Numbered from the stretch's first letter, positions 1 through 6,260 are shown. The stretch is DNA of 10,296 nt from Promethearchaeota archaeon (GCA_019894815.1 JAGXNU010000061.1:1-10296); one strand, 5' to 3'. The notes: generated by a model from the letters alone, not told the origin. Program-made: numbers and translations.

Positions 1-1
1 G

Positions 2-1033
2 ATTGATAGTTTAAAGGATACGATTAACGGATTAAAGAAAGAGTTAGATGAGAAAAGCGAAACTCTAAATAAGATTTCACAGAAGAAAGTTCAGAAAATT
101 ACTCCTAAAAAAACCTCTAAACTGGCTCCACCTGTAATTAAAATACCAGTTATAAAAAAATTCAAATTTCCTTCTGAAAGTCAAATAGATGAATCTATTC
201 CTCCGATTCTTCCAAAAGAAGAACAAAAAGTCTCTGCAATGGAAGAGGTTAAAATTCCACCAAAAAAAGCAGAGGTCAAAAATTTTACTCCTATTCCGGA
301 AAAACCAGAAGGCATGATTGTAAGGAATAATAAAGAATTAACACCCATCCCAATTAATAAAGCAATGAAAAAGAAACCCGGAATTACAACTACTGTAATA
401 GAAGAGTCTAAGGATGTACCAACCATAACAGAAAAGAGAAAATTAATTCCTATAGTAAGTGAGATATATAGTGAACCTCTTGAAGTAGTAGAAAAAACCG
501 AGGAAAGAAAAATACAACCCTTTTTGGTTGATCCCCCTAAAATCAGAAGCATGAGTGTAGAAGCAGTAGAAAATGAATCAATAAAATCTAGTGGGAGTGA
601 TTTGTTCAATGTACTATCACAAGTTGGAGAAAGCCAACAAGTTGTACCAAAAAAGGAAAAGGAGTCCCCAAAAATCACGGAAACTTTCTTAAAAGAGGTT
701 AAACCTATTGAGGTGGAAGAAATTAAAGATTTTGAACGTCCCCAAATTAATTCATTTGTAGATTTTGGTAAGGGAAATACTGAGGATCTAACCGTTCATA
801 AAGGACATTCTGAGGATCTACCCGTTGATAAAGACGCTCTTTATCAAGAACTGATTGCTTTAGAGGGAAAAAGATATGCAGTTGAAAAAGGTTATAAAGA
901 ATTAGAAGCGAGTTATGACAAGGGTTCAATTGCGGACACGCAATATAAACAAAAGAATGTGGAGATAAAAACAAAAATGCTCCAAATCACAGATCGTATT
1001 ACGACGATAAGAAGAATAATTTCCAGTTTATGA
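2..1033 (+). CDS. Coiled-coil / disordered-linker protein, N-terminus cut off by window edge; ESCRT-I-like C-terminal hairpin possible
   Basis: The frame is open from base 2, so the start lies outside the window; an internal ATG at 239 is unlikely to be the real start. 343 residues are visible. In order they are: a short heptad-like coiled coil at the left edge (residues about 1-30); a long low-complexity linker of roughly 240 residues rich in Lys, Glu, Pro and Ile, with recurring proline-isoleucine motifs (FTPIP, LTPIP, LIPIV); a duplicated ten-residue segment (EDLTVHKGHS / EDLPVDKDAL); and a final block of about 65 residues that reads as two long charged helices joined by a turn (DKGSIADTQYKQ). 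No signal peptide or membrane segment is seen. The helical hairpin resembles the general shape of ESCRT-I core or 'steadiness box' hairpins, but such hairpins are common and low in information. Function is not assigned. The stop lies only 10 bases from the nadE stop on the opposite strand. Confidence 0.8.
   Translation: MDSLKDTINGLKKELDEKSETLNKISQKKVQKITPKKTSKLAPPVIKIPVIKKFKFPSESQIDESIPPILPKEEQKVSAMEEVKIPPKKAEVKNFTPIPEKPEGMIVRNNKELTPIPINKAMKKKPGITTTVIEESKDVPTITEKRKLIPIVSEIYSEPLEVVEKTEERKIQPFLVDPPKIRSMSVEAVENESIKSSGSDLFNVLSQVGESQQVVPKKEKESPKITETFLKEVKPIEVEEIKDFERPQINSFVDFGKGNTEDLTVHKGHSEDLPVDKDALYQELIALEGKRYAVEKGYKELEASYDKGSIADTQYKQKNVEIKTKMLQITDRITTIRRIISSL
782..841 (+). repeat. In-frame 30-bp tandem duplication inside the coiled-coil gene
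   Basis: Two adjacent 30-base units start at 782 and 812. Their first 21 bases differ at only two positions and the rest has diverged. The period is ten codons, so the frame is kept. The units encode EDLTVHKGHS and EDLPVDKDAL, and the copy sits at the junction between the disordered linker and the C-terminal helical hairpin. Confidence 0.85.
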
Positions 1034-1043
1034 TTTGGTTTCT

Positions 1044-1802
1044 TTATGTGAAATTATATGAAGGTGGTATTTGATTCTTGTGTTCTGCTTTTTTCATTAA
1101 ACTAAGTACTTTATTTACATCTTCATGATTCAAATCATCTAAATTTAGGTTATTATCTACACGAAATAATATCTCATCAATAGCATCATACGATAAGCCA
1201 ATTTCCCCTTCATCGGTTTGACCAGGCCATAGTCCAGGAGATGGAGGTTTTATTATGATCTTTTCAGGGATTTTTAAAATACGTGCGAGCTTTCTAACTT
1301 CATTTTTATAAATTAAACCTAACGGTTCGAAATCAACTCCTCCATCACCATATTTGGTAAAATACCCGATCGCTAACTCAGCTCGGTTTCCAGTACCTGC
1401 CACCAAATAATTTCCCTTAGATTGTCCAACATAATAGAGCACCATCATTCTTAAGCGTGGTTTTAAATTAGCTATAGCAATTTTGTTAGAATCAATAAAA
1501 ATTTCAAGGGATTTCATGAACTCCTTAAATGTTGGAGTTAAATCAATAATCTTGAACTCTATATCTAAAGTAGAGGCAATTTTCTTAGCATCTTCAAGAT
1601 CTTCAGATATTGATTCACACGGGAGTCCTAACCCCATAACATTTTCTTTTCCTATAGCATTCATGCAAAGAGCAGCAGTGACAGCACTATCAATTCCTCC
1701 ACTTAAACCAACTACAACTCCTTTTGCTCCTGCTGAATATACATATTGCTTGATCCAAGATTGAATATCAGAACATAATTTATCATAATCCAGTTCTCTC
1801 AT
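1044..1802 (-). CDS. nadE: NH3-dependent NAD+ synthase
   Basis: Catalyses the last step of NAD biosynthesis: ATP-dependent amidation of nicotinic acid adenine dinucleotide to NAD+, in the cytosol, with free ammonia as nitrogen donor. The 252 residues match the short archaeal form; there is no N-terminal nitrilase-type glutaminase domain. The ATP pyrophosphatase loop SGGIDS is at residues 34-39. Further family signatures are LKPRLRM (113-119), GTGNRAELAIGYFTKYGDGG (136-155), FEPLGLIYKNEVR (158-170), and the mobile KPPSPGLWPGQTDE loop (185-198). All expected catalytic segments are intact. The ATG at 1802 leaves a normal 33-residue lead into the P-loop. The gene is transcribed alone, divergent from the unknown gene at 1931 and convergent with the coiled-coil gene. 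A palindrome about 32 bases upstream may be its promoter or operator. Confidence 0.96.
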   Translation of the reverse strand: MRELDYDKLCSDIQSWIKQYVYSAGAKGVVVGLSGGIDSAVTAALCMNAIGKENVMGLGLPCESISEDLEDAKKIASTLDIEFKIIDLTPTFKEFMKSLEIFIDSNKIAIANLKPRLRMMVLYYVGQSKGNYLVAGTGNRAELAIGYFTKYGDGGVDFEPLGLIYKNEVRKLARILKIPEKIIIKPPSPGLWPGQTDEGEIGLSYDAIDEILFRVDNNLNLDDLNHEDVNKVLSLMKKAEHKNQIPPSYNFT

Positions 1803-1833
1803 GATTTTGAATAATTTTTTATGTTATTAATAG

Positions 1834-1848
1834 TTCATTTTAAATGAA
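1834..1848. promoter_or_regulatory. 15-bp palindrome in the nadE / unknown-gene divergent intergenic region
   Basis: The sequence TTCATTTTAAATGAA has perfect 7-base arms around a central T. Its core lies about 32-46 bases upstream of the nadE ATG, where an archaeal TATA box is expected for a leaderless or short-leader transcript, and about 85 bases upstream of the opposite gene. It could be the nadE TATA element (TTTAAAAT on the - strand), a dimeric-repressor site overlapping it, or chance in A/T-rich DNA. Confidence 0.45.
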
Positions 1849-1880
1849 TGGAAAAGATAAGATTAAAATAAAATTGTTTT

Positions 1881-1890
1881 CATATTTTAT
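1881..1890 (+). promoter_or_regulatory. Candidate TATA element for the 138-residue gene
   Basis: The A/T box CATATTTTAT lies 41-50 bases upstream of the ATG at 1931. With usual archaeal spacing, transcription would start near 1912-1916 and give a leader of about 15-20 bases. No clear Shine-Dalgarno sequence precedes the start. This rests on position only. Confidence 0.3.
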
Positions 1891-1930
1891 GCACGAAAGC
1901 AAAATTTACGAATTGAAAAAATGATCTATA

Positions 1931-2347
1931 ATGAGTGAAGAAATGAAAGGTATTATTGATGCTTCTTATGATAATGGAACACCTATTTGGTTACATACAA
2001 GTGATTATATTTTTGGAATGGTGCCCGTTGATTCAAGCGGTGGACGGTGGACGGAAATATCATATACATTTGAAGATCCCGATGAGCCATTAGCGAAAAC
2101 TGAAAGATCAGCAGAATTATCCTTTCAATTCCTTCTGGAAGAGGTCGAAAAGGGTGTTTCATTCGACGTAGATGATTTAAAAGTCCCCTTGATTAAAGAA
2201 TTCGCAAAAACACTTGAAAGTAAATCCGGTCCAGAAAAAATCAACGCATTAATTGCTGAATTAATTACAAATTCAACCACTTATTCATCAAAATTTCCCA
2301 TAATAAAAGGGAAAGGAGAAGTTGATGTTTTAAAAGGGAAGATATAG
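1931..2347 (+). CDS. Uncharacterised 138-residue protein
   Basis: I do not recognise a family. The first half (residues about 5-55) has alternating hydrophobic and aromatic residues with glycine turns (GTPIWLHTSDYIFGMVPVD, then SGGRWTEISYTFEDPDEP), suggesting a small beta-rich fold. The second half (about 60-115) is predicted helical and charged (SAELSFQFLLEEVEKG, PLIKEFAKTL, PEKINALIAELI). There are no cysteines, no membrane span and no signal peptide, so it is probably a soluble cytosolic protein. The ATG at 1931 is used, but an in-frame ATG at 1943 (residue 5) is an equally possible start because neither has a good ribosome site. A five-codon frame, ATG at 1921 to TGA at 1938, overlaps the start and could be a minimal upstream ORF. 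The gene stands alone and ends 33 bases from a convergent gene. Confidence 0.75.
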   Translation: MSEEMKGIIDASYDNGTPIWLHTSDYIFGMVPVDSSGGRWTEISYTFEDPDEPLAKTERSAELSFQFLLEEVEKGVSFDVDDLKVPLIKEFAKTLESKSGPEKINALIAELITNSTTYSSKFPIIKGKGEVDVLKGKI

Positions 2348-2360
2348 CCCTTGCATAAAA

Positions 2361-2377
2361 TCTCTTTTTACTTTTTA
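2361..2377 (+). terminator. T-rich transcription terminator after the 138-residue gene
   Basis: Two runs of five T (CTTTTTACTTTTTAC) begin about 14 bases after the stop codon, in the 33-base gap between convergent genes. Archaeal RNA polymerase terminates at such U-runs without a hairpin. Confidence 0.5.
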
Positions 2378-2380
2378 CAT

Positions 2381-2881
2381 TTAAATATACAAGTTCTTTC
2401 TCTGTGGATATCTTTTGGTAAACTCTTCATCAATTCTTTTTGCAAGTTGATGATCTAAATTAGGATTTTGTTCATATATTACTTTTTTCAAGATATCTCC
2501 TTGATGTTGAGAATATCGCTCGATTCCAGAAGCAATAATATTTTTATCTGGTTTAATAGGAACTATCATGCCGAATAGTCGAAGCATCTCATCGGGCGAT
2601 AATTTTTTTTTTATACCAATGCTGTCATTAATTTCTTGATCTATGTTTTTAACAACCGAACCCATGGATAAAGCTGAATATGGACTAAGCATTTTTGATT
2701 TCAACCAAAATGCATTAGGATTTTTAAGTATTACTGTATCTGAATTACCGTGATCATCAGTAGATCCAACTACGCTCCACCCTTTAGGATCCTTATCATA
2801 ATCTTTTTTCATTTTTTTTATAATTGGGCTTATTGGAGCAACTCCGTGATAATCTTCTTCTTCTTGTTGTTTATCCGTCAT
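2381..2881 (-). CDS. Uncharacterised 166-residue hydrophilic protein
   Basis: No family is recognised. The protein is soluble, highly charged, and has no cysteine, signal peptide or transmembrane stretch. Visible parts are an acidic N-terminus (TDKQQEEEDY); a segment with a GWSVVGSTDDHGNSDTVILK strand-like pattern (residues about 34-53); a middle region KLSPDEMLRLFGMIVPIKPDK that reads as helix-turn-strand; and a C-terminal helical stretch (QLAKRIDEEFTKRYPQRK). It sits divergent from the DNA methyltransferase with 87 bases between the starts. That raises the question of a functional link, but it shows no PD-(D/E)xK, HNH or GIY-YIG nuclease motif that would make it a restriction partner. The ATG at 2881 has a TATA-like box about 30 bases upstream, consistent with a leaderless transcript. 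Confidence 0.72.
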   Translation of the reverse strand: MTDKQQEEEDYHGVAPISPIIKKMKKDYDKDPKGWSVVGSTDDHGNSDTVILKNPNAFWLKSKMLSPYSALSMGSVVKNIDQEINDSIGIKKKLSPDEMLRLFGMIVPIKPDKNIIASGIERYSQHQGDILKKVIYEQNPNLDHQLAKRIDEEFTKRYPQRKNLYI

Positions 2882-2906
2882 CTTCTAATATATAAAATAA
2901 TATTAC

Positions 2907-2916
2907 CTATAAAAAC
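2907..2916 (-). promoter_or_regulatory. TATA-like box for the 166-residue gene
   Basis: On the - strand this reads GTTTTTATAG, centred about 30 bases upstream of the ATG at 2881. That is the spacing expected if transcription starts at or just before the start codon. It lies in the 87-base divergent region shared with the methyltransferase gene. Confidence 0.42.
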
Positions 2917-2920
2917 CTAA

Positions 2921-2930
2921 AGAATATATC
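2921..2930 (+). promoter_or_regulatory. TATA-like box for the DNA methyltransferase gene
   Basis: AGAATATATC lies about 40-48 bases upstream of the methyltransferase ATG at 2969, allowing a short leader of roughly 15-20 bases. No Shine-Dalgarno sequence is seen before the ATG. Confidence 0.38.
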
Positions 2931-2968
2931 AATTAATCTTTTGCTTAATTGTTCTTGTCAAAACTACA

Positions 2969-4873
2969 ATGTTGAATGTGCATAATAATCAGTCTATCTC
3001 TGAATTATATGAATCCGTCCGAAAAGCTTTAGAAACAGATAATAATACATCTCTAAATGAAAATTTAAACCAAATTGATAAGGTTGAAGAATTTTTTTTA
3101 CAAAATTATGGTAAAATAAAAAATGAAGGAGTATATTTTACTCAAAAATACATCTCTGATTATATTATCTCCCAAACCATCACGGAATTCTTAAATTCTA
3201 GACTTGAAGAAATTAACATAGCGAGTTTAGAAGAAATTAAATCATTAAACCATGATGAGAATGAATCCATTTTAAATTTACTCAATAAAACTTTGATTTG
3301 TGATCCATCATGTGGTTCAGGAGTATTTCTTCTAAGTTATATTGACATTATCCTTGGTCTCTTCGAAGAAATTTTACCTTTAGATGAACTTGAAACATTT
3401 AAAAGGGTACTTATTGAAAATATAAATGGTTATGATATAAATGATAATTCAATTAAACTTTGTATTTTAAAAATACTCCGAAGGATATCAAAAGAAAAAT
3501 CAATTAATTTACTAAAAATGATTTCTATTTTGGAATCTCACATTACTGTTAAAGATGTTATTAAAGATCCTCCCTCCTTGAAGTTTGAACTTTTAGTTGG
3601 CAATCCTCCTTATGGGAATATATTAGACAAATCATTAAAGCAAAAATTAAGAGCTGAAAATGTTTTTGTTAATGACATCTATTGTATATTCCTTTTGAAA
3701 GCATTAGAATGGAGTAATGGAATGATTGGCTTTTTAGTGCCTAAAAGTTTTTTATTACGACAAGGATATGTTAGATTTAGAAATCTTCTCTTATCAAAAG
3801 CAAATTTACTAAAAATTATTGACCTTGGTCCAAACCTATTTAAGAAAGCAACTAATGAAGTTCAAATAATAATTTATCAAAATAAGGGTAAAGAATTAAA
3901 GAATTTAGAAGTAATAGATTATCCAAATAATAAAATCATTACGTATAACGACCAATCATTCGATAAATTAAGAATCTGCCAAGGTTCAAACTGTCCATTG
4001 AGTAATAAATCAAAAAAGATTTATGTCTATACGAAAGAAAAAAATTGTCCTTCATGCAAGAATGAAACTTTACAATTAAACAGAATCCGAATTAAAGCTA
4101 ATGATGAGATTCTGGATTTAGTTGGCAAGATTGAGGACATTGGAGATCTAAATTATATAAATACCCTTGATTTCCCTTATTTCATTCGAGGTGAAGAAGA
4201 CAAAGGATTAAAGGAGATTAGGAATATCATTAAAGCCCATGCTAATGATACTTGTTTATTTATCAATGCAAAAGATGATTTTGATTATTATTCAATAAAA
4301 CCTCATAAATCCTTTGATATTAAATCAATTAGCCCTCAGACTCTAAAAGGGCGAAATTATGAATACTATCTTTGTAAAAAGTTATTAATAAAACATAATA
4401 ATGTTATTCCTCAAGCAATTTATACAGAAAAGAAAGTTTGTTTTACCTCCTCAATATATTCCATGCTTCATGAAGATATCACTGAATTGAAATATCTTTG
4501 TGGAATAATTAATTCGGCGTTAATGCAATTTTATTCCATTTATGCAATCAATAACCAGAAAGATACTACCATTAATTTAAATCAATACATGATTAGGCAT
4601 TTTCCGGTTAAAAGAATTGGAGAAGATATAAAAGAAAAGATATCCGACAGAGTTGATTTTATTTTAAACTATTTAGCTGATACTAGTGGAAAATTTGATG
4701 ATACCACTCATTATTTAACACGAGAATTGGATAATATCATATTTCAAATTTATTCTATTTCTAAAAATGAACAGAAATTAATTTTATCAAAAGTAACTGA
4801 GCAAATTTCTTACTTCGATAGAATATATGAAAAAGATTATGACTATGCTTTTGAACGGTGCACTACCGTTTAA
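2969..4873 (+). CDS. Solitary N6-adenine-type DNA methyltransferase (Eco57I/TaqI-like) with four-Cys insert
   Basis: Predicted to transfer a methyl group from S-adenosylmethionine to adenine N6 in a specific DNA sequence. An N-terminal GVYFTQKYISDYI segment is the family's 'YTP' motif X-like region. The SAM-binding motif I is DPSCGSG (112-118) and the catalytic motif IV is NPPY (212-215). FLVPKSFLLRQGYVRFRNLL and the KIIDLG..LF..A..EVQIIIYQN stretch are typical of the Eco57I/TaqI-like class. The C-terminal 200 residues (KVCFTSSIYSML, YLCGIINSALMQFY, MIRHFPVKRI) match the layout of the fused DNA-recognition domain. An insert carries C337-x4-C342 and C360-x2-C363, likely a zinc knuckle. The N-terminus has only about 50 residues before the methylase fold, so no fused nuclease, and no restriction gene is nearby. 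It could be an orphan regulatory or anti-restriction methylase, a remnant of a type II/IIG system, or part of a defence locus outside the window. Confidence 0.92.
   Translation: MLNVHNNQSISELYESVRKALETDNNTSLNENLNQIDKVEEFFLQNYGKIKNEGVYFTQKYISDYIISQTITEFLNSRLEEINIASLEEIKSLNHDENESILNLLNKTLICDPSCGSGVFLLSYIDIILGLFEEILPLDELETFKRVLIENINGYDINDNSIKLCILKILRRISKEKSINLLKMISILESHITVKDVIKDPPSLKFELLVGNPPYGNILDKSLKQKLRAENVFVNDIYCIFLLKALEWSNGMIGFLVPKSFLLRQGYVRFRNLLLSKANLLKIIDLGPNLFKKATNEVQIIIYQNKGKELKNLEVIDYPNNKIITYNDQSFDKLRICQGSNCPLSNKSKKIYVYTKEKNCPSCKNETLQLNRIRIKANDEILDLVGKIEDIGDLNYINTLDFPYFIRGEEDKGLKEIRNIIKAHANDTCLFINAKDDFDYYSIKPHKSFDIKSISPQTLKGRNYEYYLCKKLLIKHNNVIPQAIYTEKKVCFTSSIYSMLHEDITELKYLCGIINSALMQFYSIYAINNQKDTTINLNQYMIRHFPVKRIGEDIKEKISDRVDFILNYLADTSGKFDDTTHYLTRELDNIIFQIYSISKNEQKLILSKVTEQISYFDRIYEKDYDYAFERCTTV
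3977..4057 (+). other. Putative zinc-knuckle insert of the DNA methyltransferase
   Basis: Residues 337-363 contain CQGSNC and, 17 residues later, CPSC, the four-ligand pattern of a zinc ribbon or knuckle. The segment follows the methylase core's EVQIIIYQN strand and precedes the recognition domain. Metal binding is inferred from the cysteine spacing only. Confidence 0.6.
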
Positions 4874-5112
4874 GGCTCTAACCGAAGTAAAGAGCTAATG
4901 TGTGTCTCATGTTACTGCTATTCTTATTGGTGGTTAATGATAGAATTTCTAAGTGTGATTCATAGTTGATAAAAACCAAGAAAAATCTGGACATTTTTTG
5001 GATGTTCTGTAATAAAAGAAGCATATTGCAATGTTAATTAAATCTTAACCATTTTTACACCATTTAATTGACTTCAGTTTACCTAATATATTTATTTCCT
5101 TTAGATATTTTA

Positions 5113-5143
5113 CCTTTCTCAATACAATTATTGAGAGTGAAGG
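5113..5143 (+). promoter_or_regulatory. Hairpin able to sequester a Shine-Dalgarno sequence
   Basis: Perfect 8-base arms TCTCAATA (5117-5124) and TATTGAGA (5129-5136) enclose a CAAT loop. Below them CCTT (5113-5116) can pair with AAGG (5140-5143) across a three-base GTG bulge, burying part of the GAAGGAG Shine-Dalgarno-like element at 5139-5145. That element is followed by a TTG-initiated 19-codon frame (5150-5209). It could be an RNA switch controlling a leader peptide, a DNA operator, or chance. Confidence 0.35.
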
Positions 5144-5211
5144 AGAATTTTGAATTTCTGGAGCCTTGGTTCATTTTATTGTCGATCAGACAAATGTGTA
5201 AATTTTTAAAT

Positions 5212-5272
5212 ATTTAAAATTCATATAAATTAAAAACATTTAAAATTCATATAAATTAAAAACATTTAAAAT
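5212..5272. repeat. 26-bp tandem repeat, about 2.3 copies, upstream of the lipid operon
   Basis: Two identical 26-base units (5212-5237 and 5238-5263) are followed by the first nine bases of a third (5264-5272). Each unit contains ATTTAAAAT and CATATAAATT, and the latter resembles an archaeal TATA element and is nearly palindromic (AATTCATATAAATT). The array ends 43 bases before the GTG start of the phosphatidyltransferase. It could supply duplicated TATA/BRE sites or repeated regulator sites. Confidence 0.85.
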
Positions 5273-5315
5273 CTAATTAGAATTACATATCCAAAAATAT
5301 TTAACAAAAATTTAG

Positions 5316-6260
5316 GTGAATGATATAACAGATTATAGTTTAATATTTACATTAATTTTTCCATTAGTTTTGCTTGCACTTCTAATAATTATTATTGTTA
5401 GTAGTATCCCTAAGAGGAAACAAAAACAAGAATTTATGTCCCTTGACGATTTTATCAAAGATTGGCTTAAAGATCATGGACAAGCTCATAAGTTAGAAAA
5501 ACAATTTGCAAAGATGAAAAAGGATCCATCAGGAAAACTTTATATGCCAATAACATATAAAGGGGCAAAATTTTTTATTAGATTAGGTTTAAGCCCAAAT
5601 AAATTATCATTTATAAATCTGATTTTATCCTTTTTCATACTTTGGGGGGTTACGATGGCAAGTATAGGTCATATATTAGACCCATTATCACAGCAACCAA
5701 TATATGGCTCTTGGTTTTTAGCCTTGGGTTTACTTGTATTAATTACAGGAGTATCAGATGGAATTGATGGAGCAATTGCGAGATTATTAGGGACTAAATC
5801 AAAAAGTGGAGCGTGGTTGGATAACGTAATAGATAGAGTTAGTGACATTTTAATGGTCATCTGCTTTGTACCTACAACTTTACTTATAATTCCAACACAT
5901 GGCTTTGACTTTACATGGCTAGCTTGGACAAATGCTTTCCTTATATTAATATATGAATATATGAGAGCAAAACATGAAGGTTTAGGGTTACATGCAACTA
6001 AACCATTCATTGGTGAGAAAATAACACGAATCCTGATCATTAGTACTTTTTTTCTATGGTATGGTTTGTCGAGTTTTACAGTTTTTGTAACAAAACTAAT
6101 TAATCCATCATTTACAATCTGGGATGCTTCGCACAGCTGGATACTTACATGGACTATGCTAATCTGTCAAATTAGTTTAGCTATTATAATGATACTCTCG
6201 ATGATTTTCTCTTCTAAATATATATGGAAAAATCTGAAGAAAATTGATAACAAGGAATAA
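5316..6260 (+). CDS. CDP-alcohol phosphatidyltransferase (integral membrane phospholipid synthase)
   Basis: Transfers a phosphoalcohol between a CDP-activated lipid and a hydroxyl acceptor at the membrane, building a phospholipid headgroup. The complete family signature D-x2-D-G-x2-A-R-x8-G-x3-D-x3-D is present: D148, D151, G152, A155, R156, G165, D169 and D173, so all metal/CDP-binding aspartates are intact. The 314 residues exceed the usual 190-240 because of an extra N-terminal membrane helix (about 8-30) and a charged cytosolic linker (about 31-80) before the conserved GLSPNKLSFINL entry. Several further hydrophobic helices follow the signature. The start is a GTG at 5316; the codon just before it is an in-frame TAG, so no longer version exists. 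The nearest internal ATG would remove the first helix. In archaea such enzymes make archaetidylserine, archaetidylinositol phosphate or archaetidylglycerol phosphate; the acceptor cannot be told here. It is the first gene of a unit with the glycosyltransferase. Confidence 0.93.
   Translation: MNDITDYSLIFTLIFPLVLLALLIIIIVSSIPKRKQKQEFMSLDDFIKDWLKDHGQAHKLEKQFAKMKKDPSGKLYMPITYKGAKFFIRLGLSPNKLSFINLILSFFILWGVTMASIGHILDPLSQQPIYGSWFLALGLLVLITGVSDGIDGAIARLLGTKSKSGAWLDNVIDRVSDILMVICFVPTTLLIIPTHGFDFTWLAWTNAFLILIYEYMRAKHEGLGLHATKPFIGEKITRILIISTFFLWYGLSSFTVFVTKLINPSFTIWDASHSWILTWTMLICQISLAIIMILSMIFSSKYIWKNLKKIDNKE
6252..6256 (+). promoter_or_regulatory. Shine-Dalgarno-like site that decides the glycosyltransferase start
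   Basis: AAGGA lies inside the last codons of the phosphatidyltransferase gene, 11 bases before the ATG at 6268. It is downstream of the alternative TTG at 6244 and so cannot serve it. This supports the ATG start and translational coupling. Confidence 0.5.

Larger units (their letters stand above)
4874..5315. other. 442-bp gene-poor intergenic region
   Basis: There is no convincing gene between the methyltransferase stop and the phosphatidyltransferase start. It holds a weak stem directly after the stop (GGCTCT 4874-4879 with AGAGCT 4891-4896), a second weak stem (CCAAGAAA 4976-4983 with TTTTTTGG 4994-5001), a stronger hairpin at 5113-5143, and a 26-bp tandem repeat at 5212-5272. Tiny frames of 23 codons (ATG 4898 to 4969, Cys/Tyr/Trp-rich) and 19 codons (TTG 5150 to 5209) are too short to call. 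No tRNA cloverleaf was seen. Confidence 0.7.

Noticed and set aside
181..678. 165-codon open frame on the - strand
   Set aside because: It lies inside the longer + strand coiled-coil gene and mirrors its Lys/Glu-rich codons as Ser/Phe/Leu; there is no family resemblance.
747..974. 75-codon open frame on the - strand
   Set aside because: Antisense shadow of the same gene; its apparent repeat (RVDPQNVLYERLDPQ) only reflects the 30-bp duplication.
1483..1764. 93-codon open frame on the + strand
   Set aside because: Antisense to nadE, whose conserved motifs leave no doubt about the coding strand.
2381..2881. Restriction endonuclease partner for the methyltransferase
   Set aside because: The divergent location invited this, but no PD-(D/E)xK, HNH, GIY-YIG or PLD motif is visible.
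4898..4969. 23-residue frame rich in Cys, Tyr and Trp (MCVSCYCYSYWW...)
   Set aside because: Too short, no ribosome site, and located in non-coding sequence after the methyltransferase; unusual composition alone is not evidence.
4874..5001. Intrinsic terminator or small RNA after the methyltransferase
   Set aside because: The stems (6 bp with 11-base loop; 8 bp with a wobble and 10-base loop) are weak, and the first is not followed by a T-run.
5212..5272. CRISPR-like array
   Set aside because: The 26-bp units are directly adjacent with no spacers between them; a simple tandem repeat fits better.
5669..6040. 123-codon open frame on the - strand
   Set aside because: Antisense to the phosphatidyltransferase signature region.
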